From a virus: 31,740 nucleotides of DNA. The DNA lies in IMG/VR virus record IMGVR_UViG_3300032892_000005, positions 1 through 31,740 of that record; one strand, 5' to 3'. Shown one piece after another: positions 16,425 to 23,823 of the stretch (position 1 is its first letter; every line of letters begins with the position of its first letter). The notes under the pieces are model-generated. The model saw only the letters and a list, made by a program, of their open reading frames with translations, was not told the DNA's origin and did no database searches. Both the position numbers and the translations under genes were made by a program.

Positions 16425-18100
16425 CACACGCTCGGTTCCTGGATCGGGTAGTCCGAAGTGATGGTGCCCCCATCGCCGATCGTGACATCGAGGTTCCACG
16501 GACCGGTGTTCATGAATGGGCTTGAACTAGCGCCGGGGCCCCATTGTGCATTGCAACCCGCTAGGAACGCTTGGTAGTCGATGACGAGCATGTTGGGCGC
16601 GGGCTTCGAGTAGATGGGGCATGACAGCTCTTGCGGCGCGCTCGCATCGGAACTCTGCGTGAGGTGCACATATGACGCTTGGTCGAATCGCGGACCGTTG
16701 AGAACGATCCATAGATCCGCATATCCCAAGCTATACACGCCGCTTTGAGGCGACTCCTGGTGGAGGCGCGTGTCGTCGAGCGCCGTCGGCGGCGTATTGG
16801 GGCTCGGATCGCGGTTATTGATCGTGAATATGAAGAATGGCACGATCGTGTACGAGCGCGCGATCGGCGCACTATCTGTGTAACCAGCCGCTTGCGCTAT
16901 CGCGGTGACCGTCGTCGTTGTTGTGAGCGTGAACGCGCCTGTATAGACCGCGGAATTCGATGTGGGGGCCGTTCCATCGAGCGTGAAGCGAATCAAAGGC
17001 AGGCCGGAAACACCGGGCGACATCGTTACCGTTACACTGCCGGGATACGGGTTCTCGTCGTCGGGCTCGATGTCGGGCTGGTCAAGTGGAAGTCCCGTGG
17101 ACGCCGGCGGGATGACGTACCAGACGATGCAGAGGATAGTATCGACGCCGCCGATCGTGAGATGGAGTTCATACAGATCCCGGTTGTTCCCCGGATCCCA
17201 AGGATACGTTACAAACACGTCGGGTGACGTTACGGTCACGGGCATCGGGGGCGGCGGATACGACAGATTCAGTGCATACGTGGTCCCAATCGGATCCCCC
17301 CCGCCCACGTCGGTCAACTTCTCGTAGTACCCTACCGTAACAGCATGGACGTTCGGGTAGACAAATGCACGATCGTTCCACTCGAACGGGGACGGCGCAT
17401 AGACGAGCTGGCCAGCGTAGGCGCCGAATTGAGCGGGTGCCGCTTGCGAAGCTTCCGGGGTGATGGACGCAGGGCCGGAAATCTCGCCGCCGAAACACAC
17501 ACCGTAACACGCCTCGATGTATGTGAATCCGCCCGACAAGGTAGCGCTTTGACCGCTTCCGCTCCTCACCGTGACGTCGGCCGCACCCACGGTGCCAGCG
17601 CCAGTCACCACGACGAGCGAGGTCGCGTTAGCAGAGAGAAGCGACGCGGGGACGCCCCCGACGGTGACCGTGTCGTCGGACCCAAAGTGTGCGCCCGTCA
17701 ACGTGACGGTCGTCCTTCCGCCCGCCGGACCCGTCGTAGGCGAGACGGATGCGATCGTTGGACCCGGGATCGGTATGCTCACGGTAACGGGCGCCGTGCT
17801 GCCCGCCGGGTTCGTGGCGATGACGCCGATGGTGTCGCCCGGCTGCGCCGCGATGGGGATGGTGAAATTTCCGCCCGCGCCCGCCTGCACGGACCCAACG
17901 GGCACGCCGTTGTCGGTGGCCGTCACGGTCGCGCCGGGATCGGCGGTTCCCGTTACTTGTGAAGTCGTTACCGTCACGATGACGGGCACCGACGGCACCG
18001 CGCCCGCCGCGGCGGGATAGGTTCCCGCCGCATCGAACCCGAGGTCGGTCGTGACCGCGAACGCTACGGCAAGCTGGCGAAGTGGGCCGGTCATATTCAC
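16424..18100 (-). CDS. Ig/TIG-domain virion protein
   Basis: A 558-residue multi-domain beta protein. Residues about 36-108 form a bacterial Ig-like domain (VTGTADPGATVTATDNGVPV). Residues about 114-194 are an IPT/TIG domain (VSPTTGPAGGRTTVTLTGAH). Near 345-425 lies a chitobiase C-terminal-like Fn3-type domain (LIRFTLDGTAPTSNSAVYTG; VTAIAQAAGYTDSAPIARSY). The region between (about 195-340) and the last 130 residues are not recognised. Such domains in phages usually decorate capsid or tail and bind glycans weakly. The start may be the GTG at 18098-18100 (5 residues more) or the ATG at 18092-18094. It sits in the connector module, between gp25-like and terminator-like genes. Confidence 0.8.
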   Translation of the reverse strand: MNMTGPLRQLAVAFAVTTDLGFDAAGTYPAAAGAVPSVPVIVTVTTSQVTGTADPGATVTATDNGVPVGSVQAGAGGNFTIPIAAQPGDTIGVIATNPAGSTAPVTVSIPIPGPTIASVSPTTGPAGGRTTVTLTGAHFGSDDTVTVGGVPASLLSANATSLVVVTGAGTVGAADVTVRSGSGQSATLSGGFTYIEACYGVCFGGEISGPASITPEASQAAPAQFGAYAGQLVYAPSPFEWNDRAFVYPNVHAVTVGYYEKLTDVGGGDPIGTTYALNLSYPPPPMPVTVTSPDVFVTYPWDPGNNRDLYELHLTIGGVDTILCIVWYVIPPASTGLPLDQPDIEPDDENPYPGSVTVTMSPGVSGLPLIRFTLDGTAPTSNSAVYTGAFTLTTTTTVTAIAQAAGYTDSAPIARSYTIVPFFIFTINNRDPSPNTPPTALDDTRLHQESPQSGVYSLGYADLWIVLNGPRFDQASYVHLTQSSDASAPQELSCPIYSKPAPNMLVIDYQAFLAGCNAQWGPGASSSPFMNTGPWNLDVTIGDGGTITSDYPIQEPSV

Positions 18101-18101
18101 G

Positions 18102-18401
18102 TCACGTCAACGTGATGTTGAGCGACGCGATCCCGGTCACGTGCGGCACCGCCAGGATCGCCTTCATGAGGATCGACCTCACAAGCGGCATGTTCGGGTT
18201 CTTCACAAGGATCGAATCGAAGTAGGGTACACCCTGCGTCGGGTCGAGAAACCACTCGCCGAGAACGAGCGACAGATGGCACTGCACGTTCTGTGCGACC
18301 CACGCCGCGCCGCCGACGAAGTTGAGCTGGCCGCCCGTGAGGTCGAGCTCGTTCCCGGGCCGAAGCGCCAGATCGTATCCGCTCGCCGGGTTCGTCCTCA
18401 T
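18102..18401 (-). CDS. baseplate wedge protein, gp25/gpW-like
   Basis: A 99-residue protein with strong family features: YDLALRPGNELDLTGGQLNF, then AAWVAQNVQCHLSLVLGEW, then FLDPTQGVPYFDSILVKNPN, the last being the LGEWFLDPxxGxPYF hallmark of gp25-like proteins. In T4, gp25 initiates sheath assembly on the baseplate wedge. Its ATG is at 18399-18401, 2 bp after the stop of the head-closure-like gene. In most phages the gene lies among baseplate genes, while here it is between connector genes, 7 kb upstream of the rest of the baseplate set. Confidence 0.88.
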   Translation of the reverse strand: MRTNPASGYDLALRPGNELDLTGGQLNFVGGAAWVAQNVQCHLSLVLGEWFLDPTQGVPYFDSILVKNPNMPLVRSILMKAILAVPHVTGIASLNITLT

Positions 18402-18403
18402 GG

Positions 18404-18760
18404 CTACTGGCCCATCTTCCGCGCGATGGCTTTGTAGTACCCGCCCTCGATCGCGAAGTCCTCGACCCCCTCGATCTCGTAGGCGTCGCCATCAAACGCG
18501 ATCTGGTCGGATAGTGACCCGCCGGGGCCGGTCAGCACTTGAAGGCGCGTGGTGGTGTAGATCCGGACCCGCGCGCGCGCGCGCTCGAGCTCGGGCAGGC
18601 GCATGAGCTCGCGCGGGCCGAGCGGGTGTACCTGCGCCATGATCGTGAAAGATGCCGGCGGGCCCGCCTGGTAGACACCGCCCGTGATCGTTCCCGGCGT
18701 CGGCCGGGTGATTGTGTACGTTTGCGCGCCGAGGCTCGCGATGGCATCCGATACACTCAC
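18404..18760 (-). CDS. head-closure / head-tail joining protein
   Basis: A 118-residue mainly beta protein: ITGGVYQAGPPASFTIMAQV, then HPLGPRELMRLPELERARA, then RIYTTTRLQVLTG, and FDGDAYEIEGVEDFAIEGGY followed by YKAIARKMGQ. The ordered block of short beta strands, the GxY(x)IEGVEDF element and position between DUF4054-like/gp10-like and tail genes fit phage head-closure (stopper) proteins. The identification rests on pattern and position. The start is a GTG at 18758-18760. The middle has an Arg-rich segment (ELERARARVR) coded by CGCGCGCG repeats at about 18565-18590. Confidence 0.7.
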   Translation of the reverse strand: MSVSDAIASLGAQTYTITRPTPGTITGGVYQAGPPASFTIMAQVHPLGPRELMRLPELERARARVRIYTTTRLQVLTGPGGSLSDQIAFDGDAYEIEGVEDFAIEGGYYKAIARKMGQ

Positions 18761-18790
18761 GGTCGACGTTTCCGGCTCACTTTTCCCCGG

Positions 18791-19420
18791 TTACCCTTCC
18801 TCGGTCACGACGTGCGCGCTGCCGATCTGGGTGTCCCCGTCGCCGCCGCTTGGCTGCTCGCGATCCTGGGTCACCACCACGTGATCGATGGCGCGCCACA
18901 GATGCCCGGTGTCGACGAGCGGCCGGGGCGGATCCTGCGCCTGCCCTTTCGCCGCCTTCGCCGCGCGCCCTTTTGTGTTCCAGGCGCCTTGGCGCATCTT
19001 CGCCTTGATGGTTGCGGGCGCAAGCGGCGGCGGGATCCCGGGTCCCTTTACGATCGCGTTCTTCATGTCCCATTCCGCCTTGTATCCCGCGATCTCGAGC
19101 ACCGCCTTGGGCGTCGTCTTCCCCTCGTACACGGCGGGTAAGAGCTTCCGAAGGAGCGCCACGTACTGTTCTTTCTTGGCGTCGAAGGTGGAGCGCACGA
19201 AGGATCGTTCCGGTATGGTCGCGGTGCCGAACTCATGGTAGACGGCGAGTGCGACGTTGGTGAGCGGCTCTTTCGCGCCCGCACCGGAATGCGCCGGATC
19301 GACCGTGGCCGCCTTGGCACCCAGGATCCCGATCTTGACGTAGCTTTTGCCCTGCGCGAGCGACGCGATCATCTTCTTGATGGCCTCCCACCCCTTGTCA
19401 ACGTCGGTGACCTTAGCCAT
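18791..19420 (-). CDS. gp10-like tail completion / virion morphogenesis protein
   Basis: A 209-residue protein. The segment VALAVYHEFGTATIPERSF followed by VRSTFD is the hallmark of HK97 gp10-like and virion-morphogenesis proteins, which join head to tail. After it come a helical region (KKEQYVALLRKLLPAVYEGK) and a Pro-rich loop (GPGIPPPLAPATIKAKMRQG), then VDTGHLWRAIDHVV, the usual end of the family (DTGxLxxSI). The ATG at 19418-19420 overlaps the DUF4054-like gene by 8 bp. A gap of about 30 bp follows before the next gene. Confidence 0.85.
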   Translation of the reverse strand: MAKVTDVDKGWEAIKKMIASLAQGKSYVKIGILGAKAATVDPAHSGAGAKEPLTNVALAVYHEFGTATIPERSFVRSTFDAKKEQYVALLRKLLPAVYEGKTTPKAVLEIAGYKAEWDMKNAIVKGPGIPPPLAPATIKAKMRQGAWNTKGRAAKAAKGQAQDPPRPLVDTGHLWRAIDHVVVTQDREQPSGGDGDTQIGSAHVVTEEG

Positions 19421-19832
19421 GCCATCCCCACGGGTCGAACCAGGGCGGCATGGGACCGGGGAAGGGTTGACCGGCCGTCACTATCGTCGCGCCGGGGACG
19501 GCGAAGGTGAGGCCGAGCTTGGTGCGCAGCCGCAGATATTCCATGCCGAAACGGGTGGCGGCATATTCGCTTCCCCCCGGCCGCACCGCCTGTATATAAG
19601 TCCGCCCGATGTCGCCCACCCGTTCGGAGACGACCGGGCGCACGTAGAGATTGGGGTATGCGATGGCGAGCGCGTGCGCGGCGAGCAACGTCACGACCCG
19701 ATCGGCCTGAGGCCCCCATTTCGTCGGGTCAACCTCCGCCATGGCGTCGTCCAGAAACGGCTGAATGACGAGCACCGGATCGAGACTTGTGAAGTCGGGC
19801 GCTACCCGGAGCACGTCGGCCGGGGTGGCCAC
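19413..19832 (-). CDS. DUF4054-like head-tail connector protein
   Basis: A 139-residue protein with FTSLDPVLVIQPFLDDAMAE, then DRVVTLLAAHALAIAYPNL and RTYIQAVRPGGSEYAATRFG, then EYLRLRTKLGLTFAVPG. The helical plan with an AAHxLA motif and a TxYG-like end is the DUF4054 family, which lies right after the major capsid region in phages of this type and probably acts as adaptor at the head-tail interface. Start is a GTG at 19830-19832, 2 bp from the stop of the preceding gene. The C-terminus (PFPGPMPPWFDPWGWHG) is unusually rich in Pro and Trp. Confidence 0.82.
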   Translation of the reverse strand: MATPADVLRVAPDFTSLDPVLVIQPFLDDAMAEVDPTKWGPQADRVVTLLAAHALAIAYPNLYVRPVVSERVGDIGRTYIQAVRPGGSEYAATRFGMEYLRLRTKLGLTFAVPGATIVTAGQPFPGPMPPWFDPWGWHG

Positions 19833-19834
19833 GC

Positions 19835-20257
19835 CTACGCCCCTTCGGCCGGCTTCTCTTCCGCCGGTGACCGCGGGTCGATGGCTTTGAGCTGCTTGTC
19901 GATCGCGTCGCCGACGTCGCGCCGCGTCTCGGGCCGCTGCCAGGCGCGAAGGAGCCCGCGATCGAAGGTGCCCTTTACGATCTGGACCGCCTTTTTGGAC
20001 GGGATCTTCGAGATGTCCTTCAGTGAAACGTCCTTGTCGGGTTCCAAGATGGGCCGGTTAAACTCGGTCTCTTCTTCTAGGAGCCGCCGCACGCACTCGT
20101 TCTTCACGAGGGCATCCCAGACGGCGGGATCGACCTCGTTATTCCCCGGGATGAGCAGGATGGTTTGCAGGACCGGTTGGCGCCGGGCGGCCTCGTCGGC
20201 CGGTTTCAGCTGGAACGCGAACGCGCGCGGCTCGGTCGTGTTGTTGCGGACCAGCAT
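19835..20257 (-). CDS. unidentified small head-region protein
   Basis: A 140-residue protein, the first after the major capsid gene. The N-terminal 50 residues have AFAFQLKPADEAARRQPVLQ and LLIPGNNEVDPAVWDALVKN; the latter motif (LxPGxNEVxxxxW) occurs in several uncharacterised phage head proteins. The rest is charged and helical, ending in an acidic Pro/Glu-rich tail. No catalytic motif. The ATG at 20255-20257 has a GAGGT ribosome-binding site 7 bases away. It follows a strong inverted-repeat region (20276-20335) after the capsid gene. A decoration or connector role is possible. Confidence 0.75.
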   Translation of the reverse strand: MLVRNNTTEPRAFAFQLKPADEAARRQPVLQTILLIPGNNEVDPAVWDALVKNECVRRLLEEETEFNRPILEPDKDVSLKDISKIPSKKAVQIVKGTFDRGLLRAWQRPETRRDVGDAIDKQLKAIDPRSPAEEKPAEGA

Positions 20258-20275
20258 ATGTTACCTCAAGTGAAG

Positions 20276-20335
20276 GGCGCACCGGGCGAGGAGGCGGCCA
20301 GCGCCCCGGTGCGCCGAAAGCATGCGCTGGCCTCC
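20276..20335 (-). promoter_or_regulatory. two overlapping, mutually exclusive inverted repeats after the capsid gene
   Basis: Stem A pairs 20276-20286 (GGCGCACCGGG) with 20305-20315 (CCCGGTGCGCC), 11 perfect bp. Stem B pairs 20296-20304 (GGCCAGCGC) with 20324-20332 (GCGCTGGCC), 9 perfect bp, plus 3 more (20290-20292 with 20333-20335) beyond a 3-base bulge. The arms alternate A-B-A-B, so both cannot form fully as simple hairpins. No T run follows on the minus strand, so it is not a standard intrinsic terminator. Confidence 0.65.
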
Positions 20336-20342
20336 CTACGTG

Positions 20343-21281
20343 CTAGATCCCGTCCGCGTAGCAGATCGACATGGGGTAGTAGGTCACTACACCCGCGGTA
20401 CGAGCATGAGCCGGAATCTTGAATGTGAAGTCCTTCGGCTGCGGCGGCAGAAACTCGGCCTCCAGCGGGATGACGGCTTCCAGTGCGTCCGGGTCGCGCC
20501 GGTAGGCGACCGCGCGATCGACCCCGCCCACGCCCTGGCCGGACGCCTTGTACCATTGCGCGATCGTGTCGATGTACGGTGAGTTTTCGAGAAAAAACTT
20601 CTCGATCGTGACGTTGCTTCCCCCCACCGTGAACATGGGGGTTTCGGCAATGATCTGGCGCTGCGCGATGGGCAAAATGAGCGTATCGGGCACCTCGATC
20701 TCGAACGTGGTGGAGACGATGATGTTCGTCATCCCGTTGAGATCGGCCAAAATCTCGAGCGGCGTCTTCGTGCTCCACTGCGTGTGCGTGGACGCGCCCT
20801 GCGGCACCGTGTAGACGATCGTGTTCGAGAGCGAGAAAAGCCCCTTTAGCCCGGTGTCCGCGTCACCGGTAGCAATCACCGCATCGAGCTTCTCCTCGAT
20901 CGCGCGGCGCGCGGTGTTCGCCTTCCGCTGCTCGAGCGGGATGTTGGCGAACCGCGCATTCTGGATCTCTTGGATCGAGTACTGGAACCCGCTCGCGATG
21001 GCCTTGATGGCGACGCGGAATTCCTTGCCCTTGACGTCCGCCATGGGGTAGTCGTCGGCGTAGCTTGCCAGCACCTTCGCGACGCCCGCCATATCGTACT
21101 GATTGTATTTGTACGTCTCGGCGCCGCGGTCGACCCGGTTGTTGACCGGCACGAACTGCCGGCCCTTCAACTGCGGATACTTGACGTCGTAGGACCGCGC
21201 GGCGACCTGTTCGAGCTCGCGCTCAAAGAACACGTTCTCGGCGGCGTCGAAGTGCGGATAGTTGAAATTGTGAAACCGCAT
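20343..21281 (-). CDS. major capsid protein, DUF2184-like
   Basis: A 312-residue protein with the DUF2184 plan: N-terminal FDAAENVFFERELEQVAARS followed by YDVKYPQLKGRQFVPV, then VDRGAETYKYNQYDMAGVAK and MADVKGKEFRVAIKAIASGF, then YSIQEIQNARFANIPLEQRK and the long helix AARRAIEEK-like segment. The end has FTFKIPAHARTAGVVTYYPM. This is an HK97-fold shell protein. I chose the ATG at 21279-21281, which gives the family's usual N-terminus; the frame is open far upstream through the cement gene, and that part is a shadow. The gene lies 17 bp after the cement gene and before the hairpin region. Confidence 0.92.
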   Translation of the reverse strand: MRFHNFNYPHFDAAENVFFERELEQVAARSYDVKYPQLKGRQFVPVNNRVDRGAETYKYNQYDMAGVAKVLASYADDYPMADVKGKEFRVAIKAIASGFQYSIQEIQNARFANIPLEQRKANTARRAIEEKLDAVIATGDADTGLKGLFSLSNTIVYTVPQGASTHTQWSTKTPLEILADLNGMTNIIVSTTFEIEVPDTLILPIAQRQIIAETPMFTVGGSNVTIEKFFLENSPYIDTIAQWYKASGQGVGGVDRAVAYRRDPDALEAVIPLEAEFLPPQPKDFTFKIPAHARTAGVVTYYPMSICYADGI

Positions 21282-21298
21282 GTGGCTCTTCGCCCCTG

Positions 21299-21988
21299 TT
21301 AGATGTTGATTAGCTTGTCGAAGGCGATGATCGAGAGGCCGCCCGGCGCCGTCGACGGTGAGGCGAAGAGCGCGCCGGGTACCAGCACCGCCGATGCGCC
21401 GGCCGCCTGCGCGGCGATCCAGGCCCAGTTGGCGGTGCCGTCGACGATGCCGCTCCCGGTCCCGGTCGGGCCGCCCGAACCGGCCGTGGTGCCCGCCTTC
21501 GTGCACTGGTAGAGCTGGCCGCCGTTCACGACCTGTGTACCGGCGAGGACCCCCGTCGAGCTGGCCCACGACGCGACCACGTCCGCATCGCCCCGGAACG
21601 CCCCCGGCTGCGCGTTCGCCGCCTGCGATCCGAACGCGAACCGGCAGTACACGGCCTGGTTTTCCACCACGCTCGTTTCGGGAATCACGTAGAGCCGGCC
21701 GTGCTCGTAGAGGTTCACGACGTCGCCCGGCGGGATTCCGGCGGTGGGAGGCCACATGGTGCTTCCGATGGTGTTCACGCTCTGGGTGAAGCCCGAGATC
21801 CCCGAGATCTTGTCGGATGACGCGGCCGGCAGCCGGTAGTGCCGGTAGGTGCCGTTGTAGACCATGCCGAGGCCGAACGGGATCGCGACCGTCATGTCGT
21901 TAAGGCCGGTCGTCACATCGTGCGGCCCGCCGTCGGCCGGCATGCCGGCGTAGGCTTGGGGGAGCTGTGTCAAGTATTGGGTCTGCAT
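21299..21988 (-). CDS. capsid cement/decoration protein
   Basis: A 229-residue protein directly before the major capsid gene. The N-terminus (QYLTQLPQAYAGMPADGGPH) and the beta-rich part with VAIPFGLGMVYNG, TMWPPTAGIPPGDVVNLYEHG and GRLYVIPETSVVEN (separate motifs) resemble the gp24-type structural cement proteins found in this place. Residues about 157-192 form an extra small module (NGGQLYQCTKAG; GGPTGTGSGIVDGTANWAWI) that also occurs in the baseplate J protein of this phage. Family role: it binds the shell's outside and strengthens it. The ATG at 21986-21988 follows CAGGGAG. Confidence 0.82.
   Translation of the reverse strand: MQTQYLTQLPQAYAGMPADGGPHDVTTGLNDMTVAIPFGLGMVYNGTYRHYRLPAASSDKISGISGFTQSVNTIGSTMWPPTAGIPPGDVVNLYEHGRLYVIPETSVVENQAVYCRFAFGSQAANAQPGAFRGDADVVASWASSTGVLAGTQVVNGGQLYQCTKAGTTAGSGGPTGTGSGIVDGTANWAWIAAQAAGASAVLVPGALFASPSTAPGGLSIIAFDKLINI
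21413..21520 (-). repeat. Gly/Trp-rich module shared with the baseplate J gene
   Basis: About 36 codons (cement residues 157-192) match residues 168-204 of the J-like protein (2679-2789). GGPTGTG and GIVDG are identical and the Trp residues align. DNA similarity is clear too, best at about 21436-21475 compared with 2706-2750. Similar short modules appear in many phage virion proteins. Confidence 0.65.
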
Positions 21989-22016
21989 CTATACTCCCTG
22001 TGAAAGCGTTGGGCCA

Positions 22017-23507
22017 CTACTCCGCGTCATCGCCCGCGCGCACGATGCGCCCGCCCTTCATCCTCGCGCCGATGGGCTTTCGCCATGCGTTGGCTGCCTC
22101 CTCGCGAAACCGCTTCGCGGCCTCGTCGGCATCGGCGTGCGCTTCCCCCGGCGTGCCGTCGACCGGGGGCGGCGCGGTGGCCTCGCGCGCGCGTGCGATC
22201 CCCTTCTTGCCCGCCGCGTCGCGCGCCTCGGCCCGTTCCAGCTCGGCGTCGAAGCGTGCTTCCAAGTAGGCGTCGCCACGCCCGGCCGGGTCGAACCCGG
22301 TAACGAGAGTCTTGAGGGCCGCAGTGCGCAGGTCCCCATCGGTCGCCCCGTCAACCTTGAAATCCTTGGGTAGGTGCGGGCGGGCGCGTTCGACGAGCGC
22401 GGCGTGCCTCGCGGCCTTGGCATCCGCGTCCGCCTTTGCCGCGGCGTCGGCGTGCGCTTTCCGCTCGTCGGCAAGCGCCTTTTCGGCCGCGTCGGCGCGC
22501 GCCTTCTCGGTGTCCGCCTTCGCCTTTTCCTGGTCCGCCTTGCCCTTCTCGGCGTCGCCCGCGCGCTGCGCCGCCGCTAGCGCGATGTCCTTTTCGGTCG
22601 CCTTTGCCCCGCATTTCGGGCATTCCAGCATCGCGTCGCACTTGTCGCAGCGGGCGTTCCGGAGCGCGTCCGCGCGCGCTGCCAGTGCGCGTTCCACGAT
22701 CTGCGGCCCCTGCTCACTTGCGAACTCAACGTCAATTCCGTCGATTTTCAGCTTGGCGCCCACGCGTACCTCCGACGCATCGTCTGGCGCCTCCTCTACG
22801 ATCCTGCCTATCGCCACGGTCCCGGCCGAGTCCAGTTTCAAGCGAACGTCGTCGCCGGCCCGGCCGCGGGGGACGATCGCGACGTGGTTACCTTGGATGT
22901 TTCGCTGAACGTGCGTATAAGCCTTCCCGCGCCACTCCCCCTGCTCCGGAATCGTATCGGCCCGGTACCCGGCGGAGACCTCCACCACCCCGGCCTTGAT
23001 CTTGTCGATGAGCCCCTTGTCGGTGATGAGCATGGTGGGGACGTCGACGAAGGGTCCCACCGCACGGACTGTCTCACCGACCGATCCGCGCGCGTAGCGC
23101 GACGCGTTCTCGGCCGATAGGAGCGGCGGCTGCTCGGCCCACGGGTGATCGTCGGTGACCGGGCGGAGCGCGAACGATTCGAGCGCGCTCGCCTTGAAGA
23201 CCTCGTCGGGCGAGCGGAACTCGCGGCGGACCGTGCCGTCCGGGTTGGAATACTCCTGTATCCCGACCCGCGCTATCCGTGCGCCTACCCGGAGCCAACC
23301 CTCGCGCGTCGTTTCCACCTTCGAGATGCGGCCGGCGTCGAAGTGAACGAGGCCGTCGACCCGTTCGTTCTTTGGGTTCGCGTTGGCGTAGAGCGCGGCG
23401 AGCTGCTTCTTGGCCGCCTCTTCCGTCTCGAACTCACCGTGTACGTTGCCCGAGTCCTTCGTCACCACCTGAAACTTGTCGCCCTTCTTGCGGATCTCGT
23501 ACGGCAT
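22017..23507 (-). CDS. prohead protease fused to scaffold, DUF2213-like
   Basis: A 496-residue protein. Residues 1-43 are a small alpha/beta add-on (YEIRKKGDKFQVVTKDSG). Residues about 50-230 are a DUF2213-type protease with HK97-like signatures: VTDDHP (likely catalytic His121), VEVSAGYRA (likely nucleophile Ser178) and GNHVAIVPRGRAG. Then comes an acidic linker and a four-Cys zinc ribbon (CDKC at 287-290, CPKCG at 296-300). Residues about 305-400 are a highly charged coiled coil (KADQEKAKADTEKARADAAE), the typical scaffold, then an Arg/Ala tail. Cleavage would remove the scaffold during head maturation. The ATG at 23505-23507 follows a leader copy. The zinc ribbon inside a protease-scaffold fusion is unusual. 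Confidence 0.85.
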   Translation of the reverse strand: MPYEIRKKGDKFQVVTKDSGNVHGEFETEEAAKKQLAALYANANPKNERVDGLVHFDAGRISKVETTREGWLRVGARIARVGIQEYSNPDGTVRREFRSPDEVFKASALESFALRPVTDDHPWAEQPPLLSAENASRYARGSVGETVRAVGPFVDVPTMLITDKGLIDKIKAGVVEVSAGYRADTIPEQGEWRGKAYTHVQRNIQGNHVAIVPRGRAGDDVRLKLDSAGTVAIGRIVEEAPDDASEVRVGAKLKIDGIDVEFASEQGPQIVERALAARADALRNARCDKCDAMLECPKCGAKATEKDIALAAAQRAGDAEKGKADQEKAKADTEKARADAAEKALADERKAHADAAAKADADAKAARHAALVERARPHLPKDFKVDGATDGDLRTAALKTLVTGFDPAGRGDAYLEARFDAELERAEARDAAGKKGIARAREATAPPPVDGTPGEAHADADEAAKRFREEAANAWRKPIGARMKGGRIVRAGDDAE

Positions 23508-23511
23508 GAGA

Positions 23512-23524
23512 TCCTGCCTATCAC
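23512..23524 (-). promoter_or_regulatory. recurring leader motif (variant) before the protease gene
   Basis: Minus-strand GTGATAGGCAGGA, 4 bases before the ATG at 23507. Together with its upstream bases it is closest to the copy at 26429-26441 (shared CGGGTGATAG-N-CAGGATC). Confidence 0.5.
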
Positions 23525-23562
23525 CCGGGCGCTAGTCCGGTAAGGGCGCGGCGCGGCGCGGT

Positions 23563-23823
23563 TCATTCCACCTTGTCGTCGGCGCGGTGCATGAGCGCGT
23601 GCTTTAGGAGCTCGAGCTCGTAGATGGTGCGCGGGACGTCGGGGCAGCCGCTTTGCCAGACGATCGTGCTCTCGGAATCGGCGGGCGAGCAGACGAGCAT
23701 GAGATAGTCGAGCTTCCCCGCCCGCGCGTCCGCGAGGAGCTCTTCCGCGCGCAGCACGATCTGCTCGCGAACACCGGCCGCAAATGTGGGCGGCGCGAGC
23801 TGTATGGGCGGTTTCGGATCCAT
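23563..23823 (-). CDS. small unidentified protein after the spike
   Basis: An 86-residue protein. The ATG at 23821-23823 overlaps the stop codon of the spike gene by one base (TGATG), so the two are coupled; the in-frame region further upstream is part of the spike gene. It has a helical N-half (FAAGVREQIVLRAEELLADA), then KLDYLMLVCSPADSE, then RTIYELELLKHALMHRADDK. No known motif. It may help fold or anchor the spike, as small chaperones follow several tailspike genes, but this is inference from position only. Confidence 0.7.
   Translation of the reverse strand: MDPKPPIQLAPPTFAAGVREQIVLRAEELLADARAGKLDYLMLVCSPADSESTIVWQSGCPDVPRTIYELELLKHALMHRADDKVE

Noticed and set aside
18560-18590. CG-dinucleotide tract as a possible control element
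   Set aside because: It is coding sequence for an Arg/Ala-rich segment in the head-closure-like gene.
20276-20335. Intrinsic terminator after the capsid gene
   Set aside because: The stems are strong but no T run follows on the minus strand, and a normal ribosome-binding site and gene follow at once.
20343-21755. Capsid protein of 470 residues starting at 21755
   Set aside because: The first 158 residues are an Arg/Gly-rich shadow of the cement gene. The ATG at 21281 gives the family's usual N-terminus.
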